Shown here one piece after another: positions 8,091-15,977 of a stretch of DNA of 64,000 nt. The notes under the pieces were generated by a model that saw only the letters and a program-made list of their open reading frames with translations, was not told the origin of the DNA and did no database searches. Numbering within the stretch: the first letter of the stretch is position 1; every line of letters begins with the position of its first letter. The stretch spans positions 140,011 through 204,010 of the forward strand of contig JAFKFK010000011.1 in NCBI GenBank assembly GCA_017307275.1. The letters run 5' to 3'. Position numbers and translations under genes: made by a program. The stretch comes from Alphaproteobacteria bacterium. Its GTDB lineage: Bacteria; Pseudomonadota; Alphaproteobacteria; Reyranellales; Reyranellaceae.

Positions 8091-8978
8091 ATGACCGAGG
8101 TGAAGCTCGGCGCCGGCACGGCCGTGCGCATCGAGGAAAGCTACGAGCCAAACTTCGACGCCAAGACGTTCTTTCCCGACTGGGATCCGGCCGTCGTGCA
8201 GCGCCATCGCGATTGGCTGTTGCCGGCGCACTACGACGAGGCGTCGGGCTGGCTGAAACTCAGTGTCCATAGCTGGCTGTTGAAGGTCGGCGGCAAGAAC
8301 ATCCTGATCGATACCTGCGTCGGCAATCACAAGCCACGCCCGCATCGGCCGAAGTGGCATCTCATGGAGACCAAATATCTCGAGCGGCTGAAGGCGGCCG
8401 GCGTCGAGCCCGATCAGGTCGACATGGTGATGTGCACGCATCTTCACGTCGATCACGTCGGCTGGAACACGCGCCTCGACAACGGGCGCTGGGTGCCGAC
8501 GTTCAAGAACGCCAAGTACGTGTTCAGCCGCGCCGACTACGATCACTACCTGAAGCTCGACAATGATCCACAGACCGGTCCGGTCAATGCTGGTTCGTTT
8601 CGCGACTCCGTGCTGCCAGTGGTCGAAGCGGGCCTCACGCAGATGGTGGAGGGCGCGGCGCACCTCGACGAGAACTTGATGGTCGAACCGGCGCCGGGCC
8701 ACACGCCGGGCACCATCGCCATCAAGTTCGAATCACGTGGGGAGAAGGCGCTGTTCTGCGGCGACATCCTGCATCACGCCCTGCAGGTCTATCATCCCGA
8801 GTGGAACAGTTTTGCTTGCGCCGACGGGACCGGGGCGCGCAAGAGCCGGCGCGAGGCGCTGGAACATTGTGCCGGCAGCGGTGCACGCCTGATGCCTTGT
8901 CATTTCGGCGCGCCGTTCAGTTGTCACATCGACCACAAGGGCGACGGTTTCGTGCCGCGCTTCGACGCTGCTTTCTAG
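8091..8978 (+). CDS. Metallo-beta-lactamase-fold hydrolase
   Basis: A 295-residue cytoplasmic enzyme with the metal motif HLHVDHVGW (His117, His119, Asp121, His122). The later ligands lie in PGHTPG, in the CGDILHH strand and near the C-terminus (CHFGAP). The layout resembles quorum-quenching lactonase-like and related members of the superfamily, but the substrate cannot be named. Ribosome site GGGGAGGG lies before the ATG. The NIPSNAP gene follows after 12 nt, so the two are probably cotranscribed. Confidence 0.85.
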   Translation: MTEVKLGAGTAVRIEESYEPNFDAKTFFPDWDPAVVQRHRDWLLPAHYDEASGWLKLSVHSWLLKVGGKNILIDTCVGNHKPRPHRPKWHLMETKYLERLKAAGVEPDQVDMVMCTHLHVDHVGWNTRLDNGRWVPTFKNAKYVFSRADYDHYLKLDNDPQTGPVNAGSFRDSVLPVVEAGLTQMVEGAAHLDENLMVEPAPGHTPGTIAIKFESRGEKALFCGDILHHALQVYHPEWNSFACADGTGARKSRREALEHCAGSGARLMPCHFGAPFSCHIDHKGDGFVPRFDAAF

Positions 8979-8990
8979 AAGGGGAGAGAA

Positions 8991-9317
8991 ATGATCTACG
9001 AACTGCGTGTCTACAAGTGCGTGCCGGGCCGTCTGCCGGCGTTGCTCAACCGCTTCGCCACCATCACGCTGAAGCTGTGGGACAAGCACGGCATCAAGCA
9101 GGCCGGCTTCTGGACGACACTGGTCGGCGAATCGAACCAGGAGCTTTATTACCTGCTGGCTTGGGACTCGCTGGCCGACCGCGAGAAGAAGTGGAACGCT
9201 TTCGCGGCCGATCCCGAGTGGCTCGCCAAGCGCGCCGAGACCGAGAAGGACGGCGCCATCGTCGCCAATGTCTCCAACCAGTTCCTGTCGCCGACCGCCT
9301 TCTCGTCGGTGAAGTAG
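8991..9317 (+). CDS. NIPSNAP-family protein
   Basis: A 108-residue protein beginning MIYELRVYKCVPGRLPALLNRF, with KHGIKQAGFWTTLVGESNQELYYLLAWDSLADREKKW. These are the hallmarks of the NIPSNAP ferredoxin-like (dimeric alpha/beta barrel) family. Members often sit beside hydrolases and dioxygenases of aromatic or fatty-acid catabolism, but a general biochemical role is not settled. It follows the MBL-fold hydrolase gene by 12 nt with its own GGGGAGAG ribosome site. Its stop abuts the stop of the convergent Bug receptor gene. Confidence 0.85.
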   Translation: MIYELRVYKCVPGRLPALLNRFATITLKLWDKHGIKQAGFWTTLVGESNQELYYLLAWDSLADREKKWNAFAADPEWLAKRAETEKDGAIVANVSNQFLSPTAFSSVK

Positions 9318-10295
9318 TTAATCGGCCTTGAGGCCCGCTTCCTTCGCGAGGCGGGCCCACTTGGCGAAGTCGTCCGCTACGTAGGCGGCGAACTCCGCAG
9401 GCGATCCGAACTGGGGATCGGCTCCGAGATCGACGAATTTCCGCAAGATGTCCGGAGAGCGGACCGTACCGTCGACTGCAGCATGTAGGCGGTCGATCAG
9501 GGCTTTCGGCACGCCGGGCGGCAGGAAGATCCCGTAGGAAATGGCGGCCTCGTAGCCGGGCAGCCCGGACTCCGCGATCGTCGGAATGTCGGGCGCTGCT
9601 GCCGAGCGCACGAGGCTGGTCTGGCCCAAGGCGTGCATCTTGCCGGACTTGGCATGAGGCAACGCCGTCGACAGGCCACCGAAATAGATGTCGACGAGGT
9701 TCGCCATCAGGTCCGCCATCGCCGGACCGCCGCCCTTGTAGGGCACATGGACGATGTCGAGCTTGCCCATCGCCTTGAAGAGTTCCAGCGCGAGATGGGT
9801 GGCGCCGCCGGCGCCGGCTGAGGCGCCGTTCAGCTTGCCGGGATGGGAGCGAGCCAGGGTCAGCAGTTCGGGGATGTTCCTGGCGGGCAAATTGGGCCGC
9901 GTCACCAGCAGCATCGGGTTGATCCCGACGGGCGCCACGGCAGCGAAGTCCGTCCGTATGTCGTAGGGCATGTTGCGGTTGAGCGCCGGGGCCACGGTGG
10001 TCGATCCATTCGAGGCCAGCATGAAGATGCTGCCATCCGGCGCGCTCTTGGCGGTGAAGCTGGCGGCAATCTCGCCGTTCGCACCGGCCTTGTTCTCGAC
10101 CACGATCGACCGGCCTAGGCGCTCGCCGATACCCGGCGCGATGAGGCGCGCCAGCAGATCGTTCGGGCCACCTGGTGGAAAGCCGACGATGAAGCGCAAC
10201 GGACGATCGGGAAAATCCTGCGCCTGTGCGCGCGCCGCGATGAGCGGCGCGGCGAGGAGGCCCATGACGATGCTGCGACGGATCGGCTTGACCAT
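9318..10295 (-). CDS. Bug-family tripartite tricarboxylate transporter receptor
   Basis: A 325-residue periplasmic binding protein. A signal peptide (MVKPIRRSIVMGLLAAPLIAARAQA) is followed by the Bug signature RFIVGFPPGGPNDLLARLIAPGIGERLG, SIVVENKAGANGE and later DIVHVPYKGGGPAMADLM. Bug (TctC) receptors capture carboxylates, amides or other small solutes for TctAB permeases. No tctA or tctB gene is in the window, so it is an orphan. It is divergent from a second Bug gene 43 nt away, suggesting shared regulation. Confidence 0.93.
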   Translation of the reverse strand: MVKPIRRSIVMGLLAAPLIAARAQAQDFPDRPLRFIVGFPPGGPNDLLARLIAPGIGERLGRSIVVENKAGANGEIAASFTAKSAPDGSIFMLASNGSTTVAPALNRNMPYDIRTDFAAVAPVGINPMLLVTRPNLPARNIPELLTLARSHPGKLNGASAGAGGATHLALELFKAMGKLDIVHVPYKGGGPAMADLMANLVDIYFGGLSTALPHAKSGKMHALGQTSLVRSAAAPDIPTIAESGLPGYEAAISYGIFLPPGVPKALIDRLHAAVDGTVRSPDILRKFVDLGADPQFGSPAEFAAYVADDFAKWARLAKEAGLKAD

Positions 10296-10338
10296 GCGGC
10301 AAGTATGCTAGGCTTTGCGGGTAAAGGGAGGATAGAAA

Positions 10339-11310
10339 ATGCAAAGAAGAACATTCGTGGGTGCGGGCAGTGCCGCGCTCGCCGCTCTGGTTGCCGGCCC
10401 GGCATACGCGCAGAAGATCACCGGTGACGTGCGTTTCCTGTGCGGCTTCGCACCGGGCGGCACGGCCGATCTCCTGTCGCGCATCCTCGCGGAAGCGGTG
10501 GGGCCGGAAGTCGGCCAGAAGGTGATCGTCGATACCAAGACCGGCGCCAGCGGCTTCATTGCCAACGAGGCGATTGCCAACGCACCGCCGGATGGCCGCA
10601 CCATCGGGCTGGCCGCCATGGCGGCGCTCTGCGTCGCGCCGGTGATGCCGGGGCAGAAGCTGCCGATCAACGTCGATACCGATCTCACGCCGATCGCCAA
10701 CATCGCCGGCGTCTACAACATGCTGGTCGTCGGCAAGCACATGCAGTACCGCACCGTGCCGGAGATCATCGACTTCGCGAAGAAGAACCCGGGCAAGCTC
10801 ACCTATGCGTCGGCGGGCAACGGTACGTCGCAGCATCTGGCGGCCGAGCTCTTCAAGAAGATGGCCGGCATCAACATCCTGCACGTTCCCTATCGCGGCG
10901 GCGCGCCGGCCATCCAGGACATGATCGCGGGCAATTGCGACATGATGTTCGGCAACATGCCGGAGTTCCTGGGCCAGATCGGTGGTGGCGGCCTGATCCC
11001 GGTGGCCTTCGGCTCGCCGCGGCCTTCGCCGCTCTTTCCCAACCTGCCGCTGATCTCGAAGTTCCTGCCGGGCTTCGAGGTGGTGAACTGGTTCGGCGTG
11101 TTTGGCTCCAAGGGTCTGCCGGCCGACCTGACCGACTATTGGAACAAGGCGCTGCGTGCCGCCGTTGCCAAGCCGGAGGTGCAGAAGCGCTTCCTCGAAA
11201 GCGGCATGGACACCATCATCGGCTCACCGGCCGAGTTCAAGGCCACGATTATGGCCGACCGCAAGAAGTGGGCGGAAGTCATCAAGGAAGCCGGAATGCG
11301 TGCCGACTGA
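10339..11310 (+). CDS. Bug-family tripartite tricarboxylate transporter receptor
   Basis: A 323-residue binding protein whose export signal starts MQRRTFVGAGSAALAAL, a twin-arginine-like signal ending at AYAQ. The mature protein carries LCGFAPGGTADLLSRILAEAVGPEVGQ, VIVDTKTGASGFIANEAIA and ILHVPYRGGAPAIQDMIAG, the normal Bug landmarks. The ribosome site GGGAGGA precedes the ATG. It is divergent from another Bug gene (stop 9318), but the proteins differ in sequence and export signal, so this does not look like a recent duplication. The ligand is unknown. Confidence 0.93.
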   Translation: MQRRTFVGAGSAALAALVAGPAYAQKITGDVRFLCGFAPGGTADLLSRILAEAVGPEVGQKVIVDTKTGASGFIANEAIANAPPDGRTIGLAAMAALCVAPVMPGQKLPINVDTDLTPIANIAGVYNMLVVGKHMQYRTVPEIIDFAKKNPGKLTYASAGNGTSQHLAAELFKKMAGINILHVPYRGGAPAIQDMIAGNCDMMFGNMPEFLGQIGGGGLIPVAFGSPRPSPLFPNLPLISKFLPGFEVVNWFGVFGSKGLPADLTDYWNKALRAAVAKPEVQKRFLESGMDTIIGSPAEFKATIMADRKKWAEVIKEAGMRAD

Positions 11311-11379
11311 AGTGACGCCCTGAAGGGGCAGAGAGGGCCGCTCTTTCCTCGACTCCGGTCCGGTGGGCTGGTAGCACTA

Positions 11380-11394
11380 AGTTGTCAGACAACT
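11380..11394. promoter_or_regulatory. GntR/FadR-type operator before the ABC importer genes
   Basis: AGTTGTC-A-GACAACT, an exact inverted repeat around one base, ending 20 nt before the ATG of the sugar-type receptor gene. The 11-base core TTGTCAGACAA is identical to the one between the GntR gene and the TauD-type gene at 49574-49586. The spacing and half-sites fit FadR-subfamily GntR operators. Its position at the translation-proximal end suggests repression. Confidence 0.6.
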
Positions 11395-11414
11395 AAGCAA
11401 CTCATGAGGAAACG

Positions 11415-12782
11415 ATGAGACGCGTTCTGGCTGGCGTAGTGGCCGCGGCGATTGCCCTCTCTGCCGTTCCGGGCTTTGCCCAGGAGAAACTCACCGTGTG
11501 GTGGGTAAAGGGTTTCTACAAATCCGAGGACGAGGCGCTCTACGCCGCGATCAAGAAGTTCGAGCAGAAGACCGGCGTGAAGGTCGACCTGTCGCAGTAT
11601 GCGGTGCAGGACATGAACGCCAAGTCGGTGGCCGCGCTCGAATCCGGCACGCCGCCGGACGTCGCCTATTCCGATACATACGATGTGCAGACTGCCGGCA
11701 AGTGGGCCTTCGACGGCAAGCTCGAGGACATCACCGACATCATCGAGCCGATGAAAGACCGCTTCGCGCCGGTCACCATCGAGACGGCCTACCTCTACAA
11801 CGACAAGACCAAGAAGAAGGCCTACTACGGCTTCGCCCTGAAGCAGCAGACGCTGCACATCCAGTACTGGAAGGACATGCTGGGCCAGGCCGGCTTCAAG
11901 GAAAACGATATTCCCGGCACCTGGAAGGAGTACTGGTCCTTCTGGTGCGACAAGGTCCAGCCTGCCGTGCGCAAGGCCACGGGCCAGCGGGTCTACGGCA
12001 TCGGCAGCCCGATGGGCGTCGAGTCGACGGACTCCTTTCAATCGTTCCTGAGCTGGGTCGATGCCTACAACGTCAAACTGGTCGACGATTCGGGCAAGGT
12101 CCTGGTCGACGATCCCAAGGTGCGGCAGGGCCTGATCGATGCGCTGAAAGATTATACCGACGTCTATGTGAAGGGCTGTACGCCACCGTCGTCGACGACC
12201 TGGAAGGACCCCGACAACAACGTCGCCTTCCACAATCGTACGACGGCGATGACGCACAACTATACGATCTCGATTGCCGCCAAGTGGCTGGACGACGCCA
12301 ACAACGAGGCGCTGACGCCGGAACAGCGCGCCGCCGGCCGCAAGGCCTACGACGAGCTGATCGCCACGTCGGGCTTCCCCAAGAAGCCGGACGGCACGCC
12401 GATGGTCTATCGCACGGCCGTCAAGGTCGGCGTGATCTTCGAGGGTTCCAAGAACAAGGCGCGGGCACGCGAGTTCCTGAAGTTCCTGTTCGAGGAGGAC
12501 AATCTCCGTCCCTACGTCGAAGGCGCGCTGGGCCGCTGGTTCCCCGTTACCAAGGCCAGCCAGGAGAGCCCGTTCTGGCAGGCCGACCGGCATCGCAAGG
12601 CCGTCTACGACCAGTTCAAGGCCGGCACGCTGCCGTTCGAGTTCACCAAGAACTACAAGTTCACCATTCTCAACAACGAGAACGTGTGGGCCAAGGCGAT
12701 GAACCGCGTGGTCAGCGAGAAGGTGCCTGTCGAGAAGGCGGTCGACGAGATGATCGCCCGCATCAAGGAAGTGACCAAGTAG
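11415..12782 (+). CDS. ABC transporter substrate-binding protein, family 1 (sugar type)
   Basis: A 455-residue periplasmic receptor. A signal peptide (MRRVLAGVVAAAIALSAVPGFAQ) precedes EKLTVWWVKGFYKSEDEALYAAIKKFEQKTGVKVDL, typical of the extracellular family 1 receptors. Later segments include SGTPPDVAYSDTYDV and KARAREFLKFLFEEDNL. Two permease genes follow, so it supplies this importer. The exact solute (oligosaccharide, polyol or glycerol phosphate type) is not evident. A GntR-type operator lies directly upstream. Confidence 0.92.
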   Translation: MRRVLAGVVAAAIALSAVPGFAQEKLTVWWVKGFYKSEDEALYAAIKKFEQKTGVKVDLSQYAVQDMNAKSVAALESGTPPDVAYSDTYDVQTAGKWAFDGKLEDITDIIEPMKDRFAPVTIETAYLYNDKTKKKAYYGFALKQQTLHIQYWKDMLGQAGFKENDIPGTWKEYWSFWCDKVQPAVRKATGQRVYGIGSPMGVESTDSFQSFLSWVDAYNVKLVDDSGKVLVDDPKVRQGLIDALKDYTDVYVKGCTPPSSTTWKDPDNNVAFHNRTTAMTHNYTISIAAKWLDDANNEALTPEQRAAGRKAYDELIATSGFPKKPDGTPMVYRTAVKVGVIFEGSKNKARAREFLKFLFEEDNLRPYVEGALGRWFPVTKASQESPFWQADRHRKAVYDQFKAGTLPFEFTKNYKFTILNNENVWAKAMNRVVSEKVPVEKAVDEMIARIKEVTK

Positions 12783-12817
12783 GCCATCTGTCCAGAGTAG
12801 GCGCCCAGAGCAGCCGT

Positions 12818-13696
12818 ATGACAGCGTCCGCGATCGACACGCCGGCCCGTCGGGAGAAACCCCGGTGGGCCGGCTTTGCGCTGTCCCAACGGCAGAGCTG
12901 GGGGCTGCTCTTCGTGGCGCCGTACATCGCCATGTTTGTCGGCTTCGTGCTGTTTCCCGTTGGTTTCAGCTTCTGGCTGGCGCGCAGTCCGCGGCTCTAT
13001 GTCGAGCTCGCCAACGATCCGATTTTCCTGCGCACCGTCATCAACACCTTCGTTTTCCTGGTGGTGGCGATCAACGTGAAGATGGCGCTGGCACTCTTCC
13101 TGTCCGGCTTCTTCACGCATGGTCGGTGGTGGGTGAAAGTCCTGGCGGTGTTGTTCGTGCTGCCCTGGGCGGTGCCGTCGATCCCGACCATCCTCTCGGT
13201 GCGCTTCATGCTCAACCCCGAGTGGGGCGTGATCAATACGCTGATCTTCCAGCTCACCGCCGAAGACGGGCCCAATTGGCTGAACGACCCGACCTTGGCA
13301 CTTTCGCTGTCGATGCTGGTGCACATCTGGAAGTCGCTGCCGTTCTGGACCCTGATCCTGCTAGCAGGCCGGCTCGCCATCCCGCACGAACTCTACGAGG
13401 CCGCCTCGGTCGACGGCGCCGGCGCCTGGCATCGCTTCCGCTACATCACCTGGCCGTCGATGAGCACGCTCTACGTCACCTGCACCTTGCTCTCGATGAT
13501 CTTCACCGTGGGCGACTTCAACAGTGTCTATCTGCTGACTGGCGGTGGCCCGGCTGATCTCACCCATGTGCTGGCCACGCTCGGCATCCGCTACCTGCGG
13601 CTCGATCAGGTCGGGCTTGCCATGGCGTCGATCGTCTGCGCCCTGCCGCTGATCCTGCCGCTGGTCTATTTCATGATGAAGCGGCTATCGCGATGA
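12818..13696 (+). CDS. ABC transporter permease, sugar type (MalF-like)
   Basis: A 292-residue inner-membrane protein with about six membrane segments, starting SWGLLFVAPYIAMFVGFVLFPVGFSFWL. The EAA loop that docks the ATPase reads HELYEAASVDGAGAWHRFRYITWPSM. The ATG at 12818 follows the receptor stop by 35 nt. The gene ends in ATGA, overlapping the next permease by 4 nt, which indicates coupled translation of the two membrane subunits. Confidence 0.93.
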   Translation: MTASAIDTPARREKPRWAGFALSQRQSWGLLFVAPYIAMFVGFVLFPVGFSFWLARSPRLYVELANDPIFLRTVINTFVFLVVAINVKMALALFLSGFFTHGRWWVKVLAVLFVLPWAVPSIPTILSVRFMLNPEWGVINTLIFQLTAEDGPNWLNDPTLALSLSMLVHIWKSLPFWTLILLAGRLAIPHELYEAASVDGAGAWHRFRYITWPSMSTLYVTCTLLSMIFTVGDFNSVYLLTGGGPADLTHVLATLGIRYLRLDQVGLAMASIVCALPLILPLVYFMMKRLSR

Positions 13697-14547
13697 GACC
13701 GCGCAAGCTCCTGCGCAACATCGGCCTCGAAGCGGGATTGCTGCTGATCGGCATTCCGGTCCTGTTGTGGACCCTGATCCCGATCTACCACATGCTGCTG
13801 TTCGCGATTTCGCCCAAGGACGCGGCGTTCTCGGGCCAGCTCTGGCCGGCGAATCCCACTCTGCGCAACTTCGAGATCGTCTTCGCCCAGAAGCACCACT
13901 TCCTCTATCACTTCTGGCTGCAGATGTTTAACTCGCTGATCATCTCGATCGGCACGGCGGCCATCACGCTGTTCGTCGCGACGGCGGCGGCGTTTGCGAT
14001 CAGCCGCCTGCGCATGAAGGGCGGCCGTCTGGTGATGAACCTGGCGCTGCTCACCTACTTCATCCCGGCCGCCTTCCTGGCGGTGCCGATGTACAAGACC
14101 ATGGGCATGTACGGCCTGCTCAACAACGACTGGGCGCTTGTGCTGGCAATGGCCACCATCGCCTCGCCCTATGCCATCTGGATCCTGCGTCAGGCGTCCG
14201 ACAAGCTGCCGGTCGAGCTCGACGAGGCCGCGATGATCGACGGTGCGTCGCCGTTCCAGCTCTTCCGCATGATCTACCTGCCGCTGATGGTGCCGTCGCT
14301 GATCGCCGTCGGCACTTACGCGCTGCTGCTGGCGTGGAACGAGTATCTCTACGCCTTCCTGTTGCTCTCGAAGGACACGGCGATCACTTTGCCCGTGGCG
14401 TTGGGCAACTTCCTCTCGGCCGACGATTCGCCGTGGGAGCTGCTGATGACGGCGGGCTTCCTCTACGCCCTGCCGCCGGCCGCGATCTACTACGCCTTCC
14501 GCAAGTACATGTCCTCCGGCCTCACGGCCGGAGCGGTGAAGGGGTAG
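13693..14547 (+). CDS. ABC transporter permease, sugar type (MalG-like)
   Basis: A 284-residue second membrane subunit of the importer. It starts with a membrane segment (LEAGLLLIGIPVLLWTLIPIYHMLLFAIS) and carries the EAA loop VELDEAAMIDGASPFQLFRMIYLPLMVP. It overlaps the upstream permease gene by 4 nt. No nucleotide-binding subunit follows. Its last 26 bases overlap the 3' end of the convergent MFS gene. Confidence 0.93.
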   Translation: MRPRKLLRNIGLEAGLLLIGIPVLLWTLIPIYHMLLFAISPKDAAFSGQLWPANPTLRNFEIVFAQKHHFLYHFWLQMFNSLIISIGTAAITLFVATAAAFAISRLRMKGGRLVMNLALLTYFIPAAFLAVPMYKTMGMYGLLNNDWALVLAMATIASPYAIWILRQASDKLPVELDEAAMIDGASPFQLFRMIYLPLMVPSLIAVGTYALLLAWNEYLYAFLLLSKDTAITLPVALGNFLSADDSPWELLMTAGFLYALPPAAIYYAFRKYMSSGLTAGAVKG

Positions 14548-15823
14548 CGGCCGGCATTGCGCCGAGCTTGGCTGCCAGCCGTTGCTTGTCGGCTTCGGGC
14601 CGGATGAACAGCAGGCCGATCAGCCCGCCCACGATCAGCAGGCCGCCCAGGATGACGAAGCCTTGCTCGTAGCCGGCCTGGCGGTTGGTGGCATCCTGAA
14701 TGATCCGGCCCATCGCCCACGGCGCCACCACGCCGGCAGCCGTGTAGATCGACGTCACGATGGCCAGCATGCCCGCGCGCTGCCCGTGCGGCGTCAGCTC
14801 GCTCACGATCATCGGCGTGACGACATAGATCGTGCTGCCGATCGCACTGCCGATGACCAGCAGGGCAACCTTGATGCCCGGATCCGTCGTAAAGGCGATG
14901 AAGGGCAGTATGCAGCCCCCCAGAATGACAGTGGCAGCCGGGAAGGCGCCGCGGCTGATGCGGCTCGACACGCCGCTCTTCTTGAGGCGCTGGGAGTACC
15001 AGCCGCCGGTCAGGACGACCGTCATGCCGAACAGCCACGGCAGGATGAACAGGTTGCCGCCCATCGTCTGCGTGTAGCCGAGGCCGTCGACGAGGTAGGC
15101 CGTGAACCAGGTGAGGCCGAGCGCCAGACCCCAGTAGCTCGCGAAGGCCGCACAGCAGGCTGCGATGATGCTGGGGCAGAAGAGGAGGTGGCGGTAGGGC
15201 ACATGCTCGCTGCCTTCCGCCGCGCCATGCATCGGCGGGTCGACCAACGTGCCTTCGCGACCGAAGATCAGCCACAGGCCTGCCCACAGCAGGCCGACGA
15301 TGCCCAGCGCGCCGAACGCCCAGTGCCAGGTGTAGTTCACGATGATGTAGTTGAGCGCCGGCACGGCCACGATGACGCCGAGCGCCGAGCCTTGGGCGAC
15401 GATGGCCGTCGGCACGCCACGCAGCGAATCGGGAAACCATTTGTAGAGCGCATGGACGGCAACCGGACCGGCCGGGCCTTCGCCGGCGCCGAGCAGGATG
15501 CGGCAGACCAGCAGCGTCTGGAACGTGGCGCTCATCATGATCGGGAACTGCACCAGCGACCAGATGATCGCCATGCCGAACAGCATGTGGCGGGTCTGGA
15601 CGCGATTGGCGAGGAAGCCGCCGACCACGCCGGCAACGGCAAACAGGAAGAAGAACGAGGAGCCCAGCAACCCGAACTGGTCCGGGGTGAGCTTCAGCTC
15701 TTCCATGATCGGCTTGGCGGCAAGGCCGACGACGACCTTGTCGGCGAAGTTGATCAGCATGAAGAGGAAGACGAGGGCAGTGATGCCCCAGGCGCCCTTG
15801 AGGGGCCGTTCCTGAACTGTCAC
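14522..15823 (-). CDS. MFS transporter, anion:cation symporter-like
   Basis: A 433-residue transporter with 12 probable membrane helices. The start (ALVFLFMLINFADKVVVGLAAKPIMEELKLTPDQFGLLGSSFFFLFAVAGVVGGFLANR) is typical of the ACS family that takes up organic anions such as glucarate, tartrate or phthalate. RILLGAGEGPAGP is the usual helix-5 motif. The start is GTG at 15823 with GGGAG nine bases upstream. It is convergent with the ABC permease gene, overlapping it by 26 nt. The substrate is not identifiable. Confidence 0.88.
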   Translation of the reverse strand: MTVQERPLKGAWGITALVFLFMLINFADKVVVGLAAKPIMEELKLTPDQFGLLGSSFFFLFAVAGVVGGFLANRVQTRHMLFGMAIIWSLVQFPIMMSATFQTLLVCRILLGAGEGPAGPVAVHALYKWFPDSLRGVPTAIVAQGSALGVIVAVPALNYIIVNYTWHWAFGALGIVGLLWAGLWLIFGREGTLVDPPMHGAAEGSEHVPYRHLLFCPSIIAACCAAFASYWGLALGLTWFTAYLVDGLGYTQTMGGNLFILPWLFGMTVVLTGGWYSQRLKKSGVSSRISRGAFPAATVILGGCILPFIAFTTDPGIKVALLVIGSAIGSTIYVVTPMIVSELTPHGQRAGMLAIVTSIYTAAGVVAPWAMGRIIQDATNRQAGYEQGFVILGGLLIVGGLIGLLFIRPEADKQRLAAKLGAMPAATPSPLRP

Positions 15824-15924
15824 GTAGCGTTACTCCCGACACCGCCCGCTTGCATCGGGCTTGCGCTCATCAGACGTGACTGCAGAAGGTCCGTCAAGGA
15901 AATGACGGTCGCGTCATGCTTCAT

Positions 15925-15958
15925 GCAAAGAAAAGGGGCGCCCCATGGGGCGCCCCTT
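15925..15958 (-). terminator. Rho-independent terminator of the LivK-type gene
   Basis: Bases 15933-15958 are a perfect 26-bp palindrome (AAGGGGCGCCCC, AT, GGGGCGCCCCTT). On the minus strand it is followed by TTTTCTTT (15927-15934 read in reverse), the layout of an intrinsic terminator. It begins 20 nt after the stop of the LivK-type gene. Confidence 0.85.
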
Positions 15959-15977
15959 CCGTCTCGTCTCTAGAAGA

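Noticed and set aside
10288..10314. TTGACC followed by TATGCT as a promoter for the plus-strand Bug gene
   Set aside because: The spacing is only 10 bases, too short for a sigma-70 promoter; longer-spaced -10 candidates match poorly.
11498..12817. Long in-frame extension upstream of the first sugar permease
   Set aside because: It overlaps the receptor gene in another frame and is not protein-like; the permease starts at 12818.
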